NCBI GenBank assembly: GCA_036387415.1
Contig: DASVTU010000029.1
Location: forward strand, 177,532 to 241,531
DNA from: DASVTU01 sp036387415
GTDB taxonomy: Bacteria; Acidobacteriota; Blastocatellia; Pyrinomonadales; Pyrinomonadaceae
Length of the DNA: 64,000 nucleotides
Direction of reading: 5' to 3'
Both the position numbers and the translations under genes were made by a program. Positions 26,272 to 35,700 of the stretch are shown here, in pieces. Positions within the stretch are counted from its first letter, which is position 1. Each line of letters starts with the position of its first letter. Below the pieces are notes generated by a model. It was not told the DNA's origin and did no database searches. It saw nothing but the letters and a program-made list of their open reading frames with translations.

Positions 26272-27972
26272 TCAGGGACTCTTGATGTGGGAAAAGTTTT
26301 CGCCGATGGTGCGATGACGGTCGAGCCAGAGGGAAGCGTCTTGCGCGTTGGAGAGTTCGCCGCGCAGCACGGCGAGCAGGAGGTCGTGTGTGAGGACGGT
26401 GTTGAATGGCGATTCGTACATCATGGCTTCTCGTTGTCGCGCCATTTTGAGCATGAAGGGAATCCTGTGTTCAGCCCTGTCGGTGAGGATGTCCAAATCC
26501 TCCTGCGACAGTTGAGAGGCTTGAGTTTGGCGGACTTCGCTGCGTAGATAGTGGTCTGATGAGACGAGCACGGTGGTCGCATCCCACGTCCCCGACGCTT
26601 CCAACGCGCGGCGCAGGTCGCCGAGCACGCGGTCAACGAGCGCAAGATTATCGAGATAACTCTGCTCTCGTTTGAAAGAGTAGGCGCCCGTCGCGCGTTC
26701 GTAGATGCCGGGTGGGTGCGGGACGGGATAGTGAAGCATGATAAGTCCGAGGTCGGTGCGGTTAACCAAGCCTTCGGCCTTCTCGCCGATAGCGCGTTGC
26801 AGGGAGATTCTTCCCCTTTTAAGTTCTTCGAGATTCCGCTTCCTGAAGATGCGTTTGTCTATCTGTCGACCGATGCGCGTGCGCTGCAATATCGAAACCG
26901 ACATCAGGAGCGTGCGAATTTGATTGAGCATGTTTTGCCCGACGCTCCATCGCTCCGGTCGGGTAATCACGTTTCCCGATTCCCACGAGCAGACGGTTAA
27001 CTCACGGCTGAGCAGACGACAGTACGGGTGATACCAACCAACCAGAGCCGTGTTGTAACCGAGCGCACGCGCTCTCGAAAAGACGTTCGGCTGCTCGCTC
27101 CAACCGACAGGCTTCTCCTCGCCTTGAAACGAGATCTCTAATTCATCCTGACGAATTTGACGGACGCCTGAGACGAGTCGGCCTGTGATGAGCGCGGGCA
27201 ACGACGGAAGCGTATCTCCGGCGGGCGGGTAGGCGTTGACGGCAAAGAGCGACTCGCGGCGCAAGCGGTCGAGTTCCGGCAGCATTAAACCGGAGGGACG
27301 TTCAGCGAAAGCCACGCGCTGGTCAAATTCGTCGAAGATGAGCCACAGCACGCGCGGCGCGTCCGCGTTGCGTGCGGCGAGCGACGGGGCGGTCGGTTTG
27401 TCTTCGAGGCTGTTTGAGTATTTCGCTGCCAGCCACGTCGCATGTGCGAAGTTAACGACGGCGAGCGGCGACAGTATAAGTAGTAAGGTTATGACGGCGC
27501 GCGTCGTCCGTCGTAGTCCGTAATGCGCGACGAGCGCGAGTGCGAGCGCGACGAGTAAGACGGAGATAACTGCCACGCCGCCTCGCGTCAGAGATTTGAC
27601 GAGGTTGGGCATCAGAAGCGACTCGAACTGTAAGCGAATGTTGTTCAAAGCAAAGAGCGAGGCGAACAGTAACGACGCCTGCGCGATGCGTAGGACAGAG
27701 GCTCTGCCGGAGCGTCGCGCCAGCAAAGCGACGATTGAAAAGAGTGCTGACAGAATGAGGACGTTGAGCACGATGGCGACGAGCGCCGCCCAACCGGGGA
27801 AGCGTTTCCAATGGTAGTAGTAAAACTCGGAGGCGGGGTCGAGCACCCTGCGCCACGCCTGCAAGAAACAGAGATTGGCGAGCGAAAGCGCGACGAGCCA
27901 GTCTCGCCAGATAGGTGTGCGCTCACGTTCTTTCTCCTCACGTTCTTTCGGTTCGTGCTCCCGCTCTTTCAC
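26272..27972 (-). CDS. Membrane alkaline-phosphatase-superfamily protein (sulfatase/LTA-synthase-like)
   Basis: 566 residues from a GTG at 27972 that overlaps the upstream methyltransferase stop as GTGA and has AAGGAG about 8 bases before it; the longer ATG frame would overlap that gene by 94 bases. A highly charged start is followed by four membrane helices (about residues 25-190). The extracytoplasmic domain has VLWLIFDEFDQR (metal-binding Asp) and PPAGDTLPSLPALITGR with the candidate nucleophile Thr, then HYPVPHPPG and TTVLVSSDHYLRS (metal-binding Asp-His). Such proteins transfer phosphoglycerol or phosphoethanolamine, or hydrolyse sulfate esters. Donor unknown. Confidence 0.82.
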   Translation of the reverse strand: MKEREHEPKEREEKERERTPIWRDWLVALSLANLCFLQAWRRVLDPASEFYYYHWKRFPGWAALVAIVLNVLILSALFSIVALLARRSGRASVLRIAQASLLFASLFALNNIRLQFESLLMPNLVKSLTRGGVAVISVLLVALALALVAHYGLRRTTRAVITLLLILSPLAVVNFAHATWLAAKYSNSLEDKPTAPSLAARNADAPRVLWLIFDEFDQRVAFAERPSGLMLPELDRLRRESLFAVNAYPPAGDTLPSLPALITGRLVSGVRQIRQDELEISFQGEEKPVGWSEQPNVFSRARALGYNTALVGWYHPYCRLLSRELTVCSWESGNVITRPERWSVGQNMLNQIRTLLMSVSILQRTRIGRQIDKRIFRKRNLEELKRGRISLQRAIGEKAEGLVNRTDLGLIMLHYPVPHPPGIYERATGAYSFKREQSYLDNLALVDRVLGDLRRALEASGTWDATTVLVSSDHYLRSEVRQTQASQLSQEDLDILTDRAEHRIPFMLKMARQREAMMYESPFNTVLTHDLLLAVLRGELSNAQDASLWLDRHRTIGENFSHIKSP

Positions 27973-29414
27973 CTTGCGCTCTCCTTTTTCCTCAAAAGAT
28001 AGAGCGTGCGACGGCTGTCGGCCAACTGATGCGAACGCGCAATGTCGAAGCGTTTCCGGCAAGCCGACTCGAAGAAGTCGTTCGTCAAATATTCAAACAG
28101 TTGGTCGCGTCCGCGCGCGAGTGTGCGAAACATCGGGTCGTCAGGCGGGACGAATTCGACGAGCAGCGCATCGGTCGTGAGTTCGGCGGCGAGTTCGATA
28201 ATCTCTGCGAGCGGGATGCGTTCGGTGACGAGCATGTGATGGCTGACGGCGAGCATCAAAACGGCGTCGAACGAGCCGCGCGCGCGTTCGAGAAACGACG
28301 GCGACTCGCGGTTGCGCCAGCCCAACGCCGCGCTCGGTCGCGTGATGTCAACGACGAGCGGCAGCACGTCCGCGCCCGCCGCACGCGCTTGCTTCCACAC
28401 TTCGCCGACCACCGCCTCGTCGCTATCGACGGCCACCACCTCTGCGCCATGTTCTGCCGTGACGAGACTGAAATATCCGGTATTGCAACCTACGTCCAAA
28501 ACTCGGCGCGGCCTCTGCGCGCCCAACGCCTCCGCGACGAATGCGCGTTTCTCTTCCAGATAACGTTCGGAGAAATGGCGTTCGGTCGTCATGTAATTCG
28601 ACCACGGTGTCCGCCGTCGTTCGTGTTTGTTCGTGACTTTATCGAGTGAGCGTCGGAGGCTCTTGAACTGCTGTTCAAGAATGAAACGAGCCTTGCTTGC
28701 GTCCGCCATCCGGCGCTTCTGGTAGATGTCGGTCGCGTCGCGTTGATGCCGTGCGGAGAGGAGCGAGGGGAGCGCGACGAGCGTCAGGAATGGCGGCTTC
28801 AATTTTTGCCACGCGCCGCACATGCGGTTCACGTCTTCGGGTTGGAGGCCGTCGCGGTTGGTCGTGAGCAGTTGCCGGAGAGGGAGCGCGAAGGTTTTAT
28901 TGACGAGCAGGGGCAAGAGAAATGTACGGACGAACTGCGCGTAGGCGAGCCACGTGGGGTCTCCGGCGTCGCGTCTCTCAAATGAGAGGAGGTCAACGAA
29001 GACGGGATTTGTGCCGCGAAACAGCACGTTATAGGGCGTCGCGTCTTTAAGTCCGAGACCTTCCGCCAGCAAATTTTCAGCGAGGTCGAGCGTCAGTTCG
29101 CCCGCCGCATGGAGCATCTCGGGCGGCCATTCATAGGGAAAACTCGGAAACGCGATGCGCTCATGTTCGACGAAGGCGACGGCCTCGTCCATGTCCGTGG
29201 CAACGTCTGCGAAGCGTTCTTGCAGGAGATGTTCGACGCTCGTTGCGTCGAGGAGTTCGCTCCGAACGAGTTGCCCTGTGCCGACAAATTTTTTGAAGGT
29301 GCGGGAGGCGAGCGCGGCGCTGAGGTCGGCTTCGCCCGATTTGTTGATGAGACGAAGGATGCGATTGTTGAACTGAAAGAGTCGGCCTGAAGGGTCTCGA
29401 AAAGAGTTGGTCAT
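27969..29414 (-). CDS. SAM methyltransferase with kinase-like N-terminal region
   Basis: 481 residues. The C-terminal half is a class I methyltransferase: VLDVGCNTGYFSLVTAEHGA (motif I), VVAVDSDEAVV (motif II), then DAVLMLAVSHHML. The N-terminal half is not methyltransferase-like; GLKDATPYNVLFRGTNPVFVDLLSFE resembles the catalytic loop and metal motif of eukaryotic-like small-molecule kinases (D-x4-N, then VD). Proteins of this shape are often annotated only as methyltransferases. The GTGA overlap with the membrane phosphatase-superfamily gene shows they are co-translated, suggesting both modify the same envelope polymer or lipid. Start ATG at 29414. Confidence 0.85.
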   Translation of the reverse strand: MTNSFRDPSGRLFQFNNRILRLINKSGEADLSAALASRTFKKFVGTGQLVRSELLDATSVEHLLQERFADVATDMDEAVAFVEHERIAFPSFPYEWPPEMLHAAGELTLDLAENLLAEGLGLKDATPYNVLFRGTNPVFVDLLSFERRDAGDPTWLAYAQFVRTFLLPLLVNKTFALPLRQLLTTNRDGLQPEDVNRMCGAWQKLKPPFLTLVALPSLLSARHQRDATDIYQKRRMADASKARFILEQQFKSLRRSLDKVTNKHERRRTPWSNYMTTERHFSERYLEEKRAFVAEALGAQRPRRVLDVGCNTGYFSLVTAEHGAEVVAVDSDEAVVGEVWKQARAAGADVLPLVVDITRPSAALGWRNRESPSFLERARGSFDAVLMLAVSHHMLVTERIPLAEIIELAAELTTDALLVEFVPPDDPMFRTLARGRDQLFEYLTNDFFESACRKRFDIARSHQLADSRRTLYLLRKKESAR

Positions 29415-29543
29415 CGTGTCAACATCAAAGCCTGTGCGACGGGGCGGCGGCGTGTGCGTGGCTTGAACGGAAGCGCGTGCTGTTCTTGAGAACGATGGTG
29501 TAGGGGAGTCGGTCTCGGCGGCGTGTGTCGTGTGCTCGGAAAG

Positions 29544-29726
29544 TCACGCCTCGTCGGATTCAATCTCGTCAGCCGTTTGATGTTCGTCTCGCTTCCGGTT
29601 CATCCTTGCGGCGACGGCCTCTTTGATGCGTCGCACGTAAAACAGGCCGCCGAAGACGGCTGCGATGAGCAGTTGCCAGATAAGAGAACCGGTGCCGGGG
29701 TCTGTGTAGAGCAATGCGTAGTGCAT
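29544..29726 (-). CDS. Short single-pass membrane protein
   Basis: 60 residues from an ATG at 29726; an ATG 21 codons earlier is possible and would add a second hydrophobic stretch. The core DPGTGSLIWQLLIAAVFGGLFYVRRIKEAV is a loop, one membrane helix and a basic stop-transfer, then a charged tail rich in Glu and Asp. I have the impression that short proteins with a DPGTGSLIWQ-type start occur beside such methyltransferase/phosphatase-superfamily pairs, but this is from memory, not a search. It lies 129 bases upstream of the methyltransferase on the same strand and is likely its operon partner. Confidence 0.65.
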   Translation of the reverse strand: MHYALLYTDPGTGSLIWQLLIAAVFGGLFYVRRIKEAVAARMNRKRDEHQTADEIESDEA

Positions 29727-29919
29727 GGGATTGATGACGTGCAAAAACGATGATAACAGTAGCGACGGTGCGACGGCGCAAAGGAGCATGAGCGTTGCTG
29801 GCCTTCCGGCTAAAAATACTTTCCTCGTTGGCCGTGCCAATTTACTGGCAGTCAGACTCCGATTGCAAATCCAAAGCGATTGATGGCTGCACGGTCTGCG
29901 GTTCGTCGGGCGAGCGCCT

Positions 29920-31251
29920 CTATGCCTCGCGCGCCACACGCAGGAAACCATCGTGCAAGAGACGACGGACGAGCGCAAGTTTGCCGCTATCGCTGACGCC
30001 GGGGATTTCGCTCACGCGAAATTCGATGGTGCGCGCGACGAAGCGGAGGGCGTCGGCGAAAGTCGCAGGCATCCAGAGAATGCCCTGCGCGGAGGCGAGT
30101 CCGGCCATCGAGCCTTCCAACACCACACGACATAGAAGCCCCGGCGTGCGCTCCAACATCGTGTCGAGATTGATGCTCCGCGCAACGTCTTCCATGCTGC
30201 CCGCGTTGTCAGCGACGTTGCTGGCATCTTGAGCGAGCGTCGCGTCGCCCGTCTTCGCCGTCAGGTCATTGTCTGTCGCAGCCGTCGGGTCGTAGGTGCG
30301 CGGCTCTCTGCTTCTGATGAAACTCGCGGCGGTCTCGTCGAAAGCGTTTTTCAGGTCGGCGTGCTGCGCGAAGGCTTGCAGAAGCGTCTCAAACTGCTCA
30401 CGGCAATCTCGCTCCGCGCCACTCTCGTTGGCGAAACCGACGGGCAGCGCGCGACGGAAACGCTCATCGCGGTTGCTCATCTGACCGAGCGCGACCGAGA
30501 GAAGGTCGAGCCACGTCAGGACGTGGATGCCGAGCGTGACGTGCAGCGATGCTTCCGTGGAAGTCTTAGCTTCATGCACGAACCCGCGCGGCAAATAGAG
30601 TAGGTCGCCCGCTTCGAGCACGATGTCGCGGAGCGGCGTGCGCGCAACGTCGTCGCCGATGTCGCCGCGCCCGCGCGTCGGCCCGCCGCGACGATACTTC
30701 AATTCCTCCGTGCGTCGCTCGAAGGAGAGCGGCGGCACGTGTTCGAGCGGAAGCGCGACGAGCGGCTCCGAGATGAGCCAACGTTTGCGCCCCGAAATTT
30801 GCAACACAAGAATATCGTGATTGTCGTAGTGTCGTTGTGCGCCCTGTGCGGTGGCGGGCGTGCTGTAGAGATTGGCGCGGAGGGGAAAGCTAAAGACTTG
30901 TTCGAGCCTGTGGCACAACGTGCCGAGAGGCTTCGAGAGTTGCTGCACGTTGTTGATTCTGACGGTTGCGCCGCGACCGTAGGCTTCCTGTACGTCGCTT
31001 GCGCGCTCGACGCGTGCGGCGTAAGGCGTGCCCGTGATACTCGCATCGCCGAGTAGTTCGACGGATGAATTTTGCAGCCTGCACGCGTCGGCAACGAGGT
31101 CGTCCAAATCTGCGAACGACATCAGAGAAGCATAATGCAAAGGCTCGCCGCGCGAGACGACGAGCGGTTGAGTCTCCCAGTAATGCGCGAAAAACTCCTG
31201 CGGCGAAATGGGCGCAATCAGGGATTCAAAATCGAGTTTGGCAGACGACAT
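29920..31251 (-). CDS. JmjC/cupin 2-oxoglutarate oxygenase (RoxA-like)
   Basis: 443 residues. N-terminal FFAHYWETQPLVVSRG is the usual entry to the ribosomal-oxygenase JmjC group. Iron ligands: His141 and Asp143 in RHYDNHDILVLQ, and His226 in YLPRGFVHEA; GRKRW follows as in RoxA. It should use Fe(II), O2 and 2-oxoglutarate to hydroxylate a protein side chain; in E. coli RoxA the target is an arginine of ribosomal protein L16, but the target here is unknown. The C-terminal 200 residues include a low-complexity acidic linker and a helical winged part. Downstream of inverted repeat D. Confidence 0.88.
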   Translation of the reverse strand: MSSAKLDFESLIAPISPQEFFAHYWETQPLVVSRGEPLHYASLMSFADLDDLVADACRLQNSSVELLGDASITGTPYAARVERASDVQEAYGRGATVRINNVQQLSKPLGTLCHRLEQVFSFPLRANLYSTPATAQGAQRHYDNHDILVLQISGRKRWLISEPLVALPLEHVPPLSFERRTEELKYRRGGPTRGRGDIGDDVARTPLRDIVLEAGDLLYLPRGFVHEAKTSTEASLHVTLGIHVLTWLDLLSVALGQMSNRDERFRRALPVGFANESGAERDCREQFETLLQAFAQHADLKNAFDETAASFIRSREPRTYDPTAATDNDLTAKTGDATLAQDASNVADNAGSMEDVARSINLDTMLERTPGLLCRVVLEGSMAGLASAQGILWMPATFADALRFVARTIEFRVSEIPGVSDSGKLALVRRLLHDGFLRVAREA

Positions 31252-31270
31252 GGATTGTTTATCGAATTAG

Positions 31271-31412
31271 CCGCAGAGACGAGAGAGGAAAGGGGCAAAA
31301 GGGTAAAGGCATGAAAGAATGCTTATGTCCACCCGCACTTTCGCCCTTCTTCCTTTCACCTTTCCCTCTCCCACTTTCACCTTTTCATCTCCGTGTCTCT
31401 GTGACTCTGTGG
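31271..31412. repeat. 3'-end inverted repeat D (words CACAGAGA outside, AAAGGGCAAAAGG inside)
   Basis: Imperfect arms at about 31271-31315 and 31339-31412. The outer block (CGCAGAGACGAGAGAGG versus the complement of CTCTGTGACTCTGTGG) matches the word of repeat B; the inner block (AAAGGGGCAAAAGGG) matches repeats F and H. It follows the terpene-cyclase-fold gene and precedes the JmjC gene on the minus strand. Confidence 0.7.
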
Positions 31413-31431
31413 CATGTATTGGAACGCAATC

Positions 31432-32487
31432 TCAAGATGCAAGATGATATTGATGGCGGGCGAATTGTTCCAGCATCGGCGCGAGTTCGGGGAAACTGAG
31501 ACGTTCGCCGCCGTGCCATGCGTAGACGAGAAGGCCGCCCATCGCCGTCCAAGTCGAATGATAACGCGTGTAGATGTCCGCGTCCGTCGCGCCCCAACTC
31601 CCGTCCTCGTTCTGCTGCGAAAGCAGATAATTCATTCCACGACGGATGAGCGGCATGTCGTCCGTGAGTCCGAAGACCATCAGCGAGTCGAGAAATTCGC
31701 CGAGCATCTCCGCGTCTTCCATCAGGATGGCTTCTTTGGCGTGCGTCTTGAGAAACGCAAACTCGTCGGGCAAGAGACGCGGCGAGAGGCGTGAGGCGTC
31801 GTAGTCGTTCAGCGTATAGACAACGTGCGTGACAGCATAAACCGTATCATAAAAATCGGGGTTGGAATCCATCTCGCGCCCGCGATAGGGACGCATAACG
31901 GACAGCCACTTGAGACAATCGACAAACCGCGCGCCGACTTCGACGCCGTAACGCTCGCCCGTGTAGGTCATGGTCAAAGCATCGTACCAGACCTTGTAGC
32001 GACTCAACATCGAGAGACGCTTGCGACAGACGGCGCACGTTCGTCGTCCACGTAGATTGTAGAAACCGCACTGACAGGCGGCGGGCACATCTTGTGGTGG
32101 CGGTTCACGTGTGGGGTCGAAGGAGAGAAAATCCCGCGCCGAAAAATTAGCGGCGGCCTGTTTGAGTTGTTGCTTGAAGCGTTGGTTGCGGATGCCGAGT
32201 CGGTCTGCCGCGTCGCTGCCGTGGATGTAATAGAAGATGTCGCCCGCGTCCGCATTGGCTGGCACTTGCGGATAGTTGCGTCGCCACTGGCGGGCGCGTT
32301 CACGACCCATCTTTTTCGCCGTGCGGCGCAGGGAGTCGTCTTCGGGCATGGCGGCGAAGAAGTAGAAACAGTAGAGCAGGTCGCTGCCGTATTCGCCAAA
32401 GTGTTCGGGGTCGAGCGCGAGTTGGTAGATGAATTTCAGCCCACGCCTGATGGCTTCTGTGCGTTCTGCGAGTTTGAATTGTTGCAT
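31432..32487 (-). CDS. Terpene-cyclase-fold (prenyltransferase/squalene oxidase repeat) protein with zinc-ribbon insert
   Basis: 351 residues, largely alpha-helical. The C-terminal QQNEDGSWGATDADIYTRYHSTW is a QW-type repeat of alpha/alpha-toroid proteins. Mid-protein (about 135-160) a Cys cluster CQCGFYNLRGRRTCAVC has the spacing of a small zinc ribbon inserted into the helical fold. The acidic DxDD or DxDDTA motifs that define active cyclases are not evident, so a binding rather than cyclase role is more likely. No signal peptide. It stands alone, divergent from the alpha-2-macroglobulin gene across 294 bases. Confidence 0.75.
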   Translation of the reverse strand: MQQFKLAERTEAIRRGLKFIYQLALDPEHFGEYGSDLLYCFYFFAAMPEDDSLRRTAKKMGRERARQWRRNYPQVPANADAGDIFYYIHGSDAADRLGIRNQRFKQQLKQAAANFSARDFLSFDPTREPPPQDVPAACQCGFYNLRGRRTCAVCRKRLSMLSRYKVWYDALTMTYTGERYGVEVGARFVDCLKWLSVMRPYRGREMDSNPDFYDTVYAVTHVVYTLNDYDASRLSPRLLPDEFAFLKTHAKEAILMEDAEMLGEFLDSLMVFGLTDDMPLIRRGMNYLLSQQNEDGSWGATDADIYTRYHSTWTAMGGLLVYAWHGGERLSFPELAPMLEQFARHQYHLAS

Positions 32488-32781
32488 CGGAGTCGGTTCA
32501 CCGAAACGAACGATGGAAGGAATGCTCTCGGCGCAAGAGACATACGCGAGGCGACACGCGCGAATGATACAAGACTAATCGTCGACGGGAAAGCAACGAT
32601 GAAAGAAGCGTCGCCAGTGGAAAGTGTCAGCAGAAACGCTTCGACTGTTTTTATCGAAGTTGCCTGTCTTCCGTCTTACGAATCGCGGCTTCCGTCTACT
32701 GCTCAAAAAATATTTCTTGACGCTTAACAACCGTCGCACAACATCGCGGCATCACAGGGCTACAAATTGGAGGAAGCCCCT

Positions 32782-35700
32782 ATGACCCGCAGATGGTTAC
32801 CCCTGCTGCTGTGTGCCGTGGTCTGTCTCTGCGCCCTTCAGCACTCCGCCGCGCGCGACCGGCTTCACGTTAACGAAGCCGCCACCACCCTTCACCTCAA
32901 CGCAGGCCAGACCAGCGTCTCGCTCGCTCTGGAAAATCCCACAAACCGACACTTACCCGCGCGCATTCGTCTCGAAGTACTCGACCCTGACAACAGAGTG
33001 CGCGCCAGCGCCGAGCGACAGGAGACGCTGCGTGAGGGTTCGAGCCACGCGACGGTGGCGCTGCCGTTCTCCGTCTCAGAGATGAATGACCGCAGCAAGC
33101 TCCCCTGGTTCCGACTCCGCTACAGCGTCACGCCCGACGATGCTGCGGACGCGGCGACAACGAGCGCGAGCCGCGCCGAAGGCATCATTTCGCTCTCCCA
33201 AATCACGCCCGACCTTTTCAATCTATATATCTCCGGCGCGGCTTATGCCTACGATGGCATGCGTTATCGTGCGCGCGTACACGCTTCGCATCCAGTCACG
33301 ATGCGCCCGTTGGCGGGCGTTCAGGTCGAAGCCAAAGCCGAATTCAGTGATAACGATGACGACAAGCGTGCACCGCTCGTCGCCACGGGCGTCACCGACG
33401 CCGAAGGTTATGTCGCGCTAGATTTCGATTTGCCGCCCGACATGAGGGGCGAAGATTTTGACGTGAACGTCACGGCGCGTCATGGCGCGTTGGAACAAAC
33501 TGCGAGCGACGAAGTTCGTATCGAGCATCTCGCGGAGATTCTGGTCAACACAGACAAGCCGATTTATCAACCCGGACAGATGCTTCATGCGCGCGTTCTC
33601 TTGTTCGACCAGTTCAACAGGCGAGCCATTGCCGAAGCCGCCGCCGAGATTGAAATCGAAGACAGCGAAAATACGACCGTCCATCGCGCATCGCTGAAGA
33701 CTTCGCGCTTCGGCATCGCCAGCATCGACTGGCCGATACCCGACGACGCGCGTCTCGGCGAATACGACATCAACGTCCGCACCAACAGCGCGCCCTACGA
33801 CGACGGCAGCACTGCTTCGCACCGCGTCAAGATTAGCCGCTATGAATTGCCAAACTTCTCCGTCAGCGCCAAGCCCGACAACAAATATTATCTCCCCGGC
33901 CAAAATGCCGAAGTCGAAATCCGCGCCGATTATCTTTTTGGGCAGCCTGTCCGACGTGGGCATGTCCGCGTCGTGCGCGAAAGCGAACGTCATTGGAATT
34001 ATCTCGAACAGAAGTGGGAGGTGAAGGAAGAGGAGAAGTACGAGGGCATCGCGGACGAGGCGGGGCGCTTCGTCGCGCGCATCGACCTCTCCAAAGCCCA
34101 CGACGAACTCCCCACCGGGAACGACGAATGGAGGCCGCCCTTTAGTGACCTCTCCTACGCCGCCTACTTCACAGACCCGACCACCAATCGCACCGAGCAG
34201 CGACGCTTCGACCTGCGCGTCACCAGAGAAGCGATTCACGTCTACGCCATCAGCGGCTACTACGACCAAGCGCCGAACTTCCCCATACAGTTTTATCTCT
34301 CAACCTTTTACGCCGACGGCACGCCCGCGCATTGCACCGTCGACATCAAACAGCAACTCCCCTCGCCCGCTTTTGCTTCCAACGCAAACGCTTCGCGTCT
34401 GAACACAGCCTCTTTACTTCCGCGCCAGTTGCGCGCCGTCAAGACCAATCGCTTCGGGCTGGCCGCCGTCGAAAATCTCCAAGTCGTTCCCGCCGACGAC
34501 GGAAACGACGACATCTCGCTCGTCATCACGGCGCGCGATGCAGAGGGACGCACAGGTCAACGCGTGAAGGAATTTGACATGGATGCTGACCGGACGGTGG
34601 TTCGCGTCCGCCCTGCGAAGACGCTCCATCGTGCGGGCGAACCGTTGCGCGCAGAGATTGCGGTGAGCACTCCTGCCAAGTCCGCGTCCGTCGAAGTGTG
34701 GCACGAATCCAGAGTGGTCCACGCCGAAACCGTGCGTCTCGAAGCCGGCAAGGGTTCGGTCGAGATACCTTACAAAAAAGAGTTCAAAGACGAATTGAAT
34801 GTGGTCGCCTTCGTCGCTCCGGTCGCGGGTTCCAACCAGTCACGGTCGGGCGCGCACACAGTGCTCTACCCGCGCGAACGAGAGTTGCAACTCGACGTGC
34901 GTTTGAATCAGGAGACGTATCGACCCGGCGAGGAAGCGTCCGCCGATTTCCGCGTCCTCTCGCCCGACGGGCGCGAGGTCGAGAGCGCATTGGGCGTCAC
35001 CGTCTTCGACCGCGCGATTGAAGAACGCGCACGCACCGACCGCGAGTTTGGCGGCAGGTATCACGACTACGACGGTTCGTACCGCGCTCGTCGCGGCGCG
35101 GCGCAAGAGTTGTCCGGCGTCACGCGCAGAGACATCGACCATCTCAATCTCTCGCGCAAGCCGCCCGACGACATCGACCTCCTCGCAGAGATTATGCTCA
35201 ACCGCGACGGCTCATACATTCCACTCAACAACTTCAGCGAAACCTTTACGCACGACCAATCATCCATCTTTCGCAACGCCTTTGAAGCGCAACTCAGGCC
35301 CCTCCGCGACGCGCTCGCCGAGCACTACGCGAAAAACATGGAGTATCCCAAAACAGACGCCGACCTCCGGCAGACGCTCGCCGCAAGCGGCATCGACCTC
35401 GACGCTCTGCGCGACCCGTGGGGACAGCCCTACACCAACCGATTCTTCGTCGAGCAGAGCGAGGACGTGTTGGAGATAGTCAGCGCGTCGGCGGATAAAG
35501 CGGTGGGGACGGAGGATGATACGGTCGCGTTGCGTGTGGGGCGGCCTTATTTCCAACCCGTCGGCGTGAAAATCAATCAGGCGCTCGAACAACATCACAA
35601 ACGTACGGGCGGTTTCATTCGCGACGCCGCCACGCTCAAGAGCGAGCTTTCGCTTCTCGGCGTCGATTCCGATGCTTTGCGCGACCCGTGGGGCAGCGCC

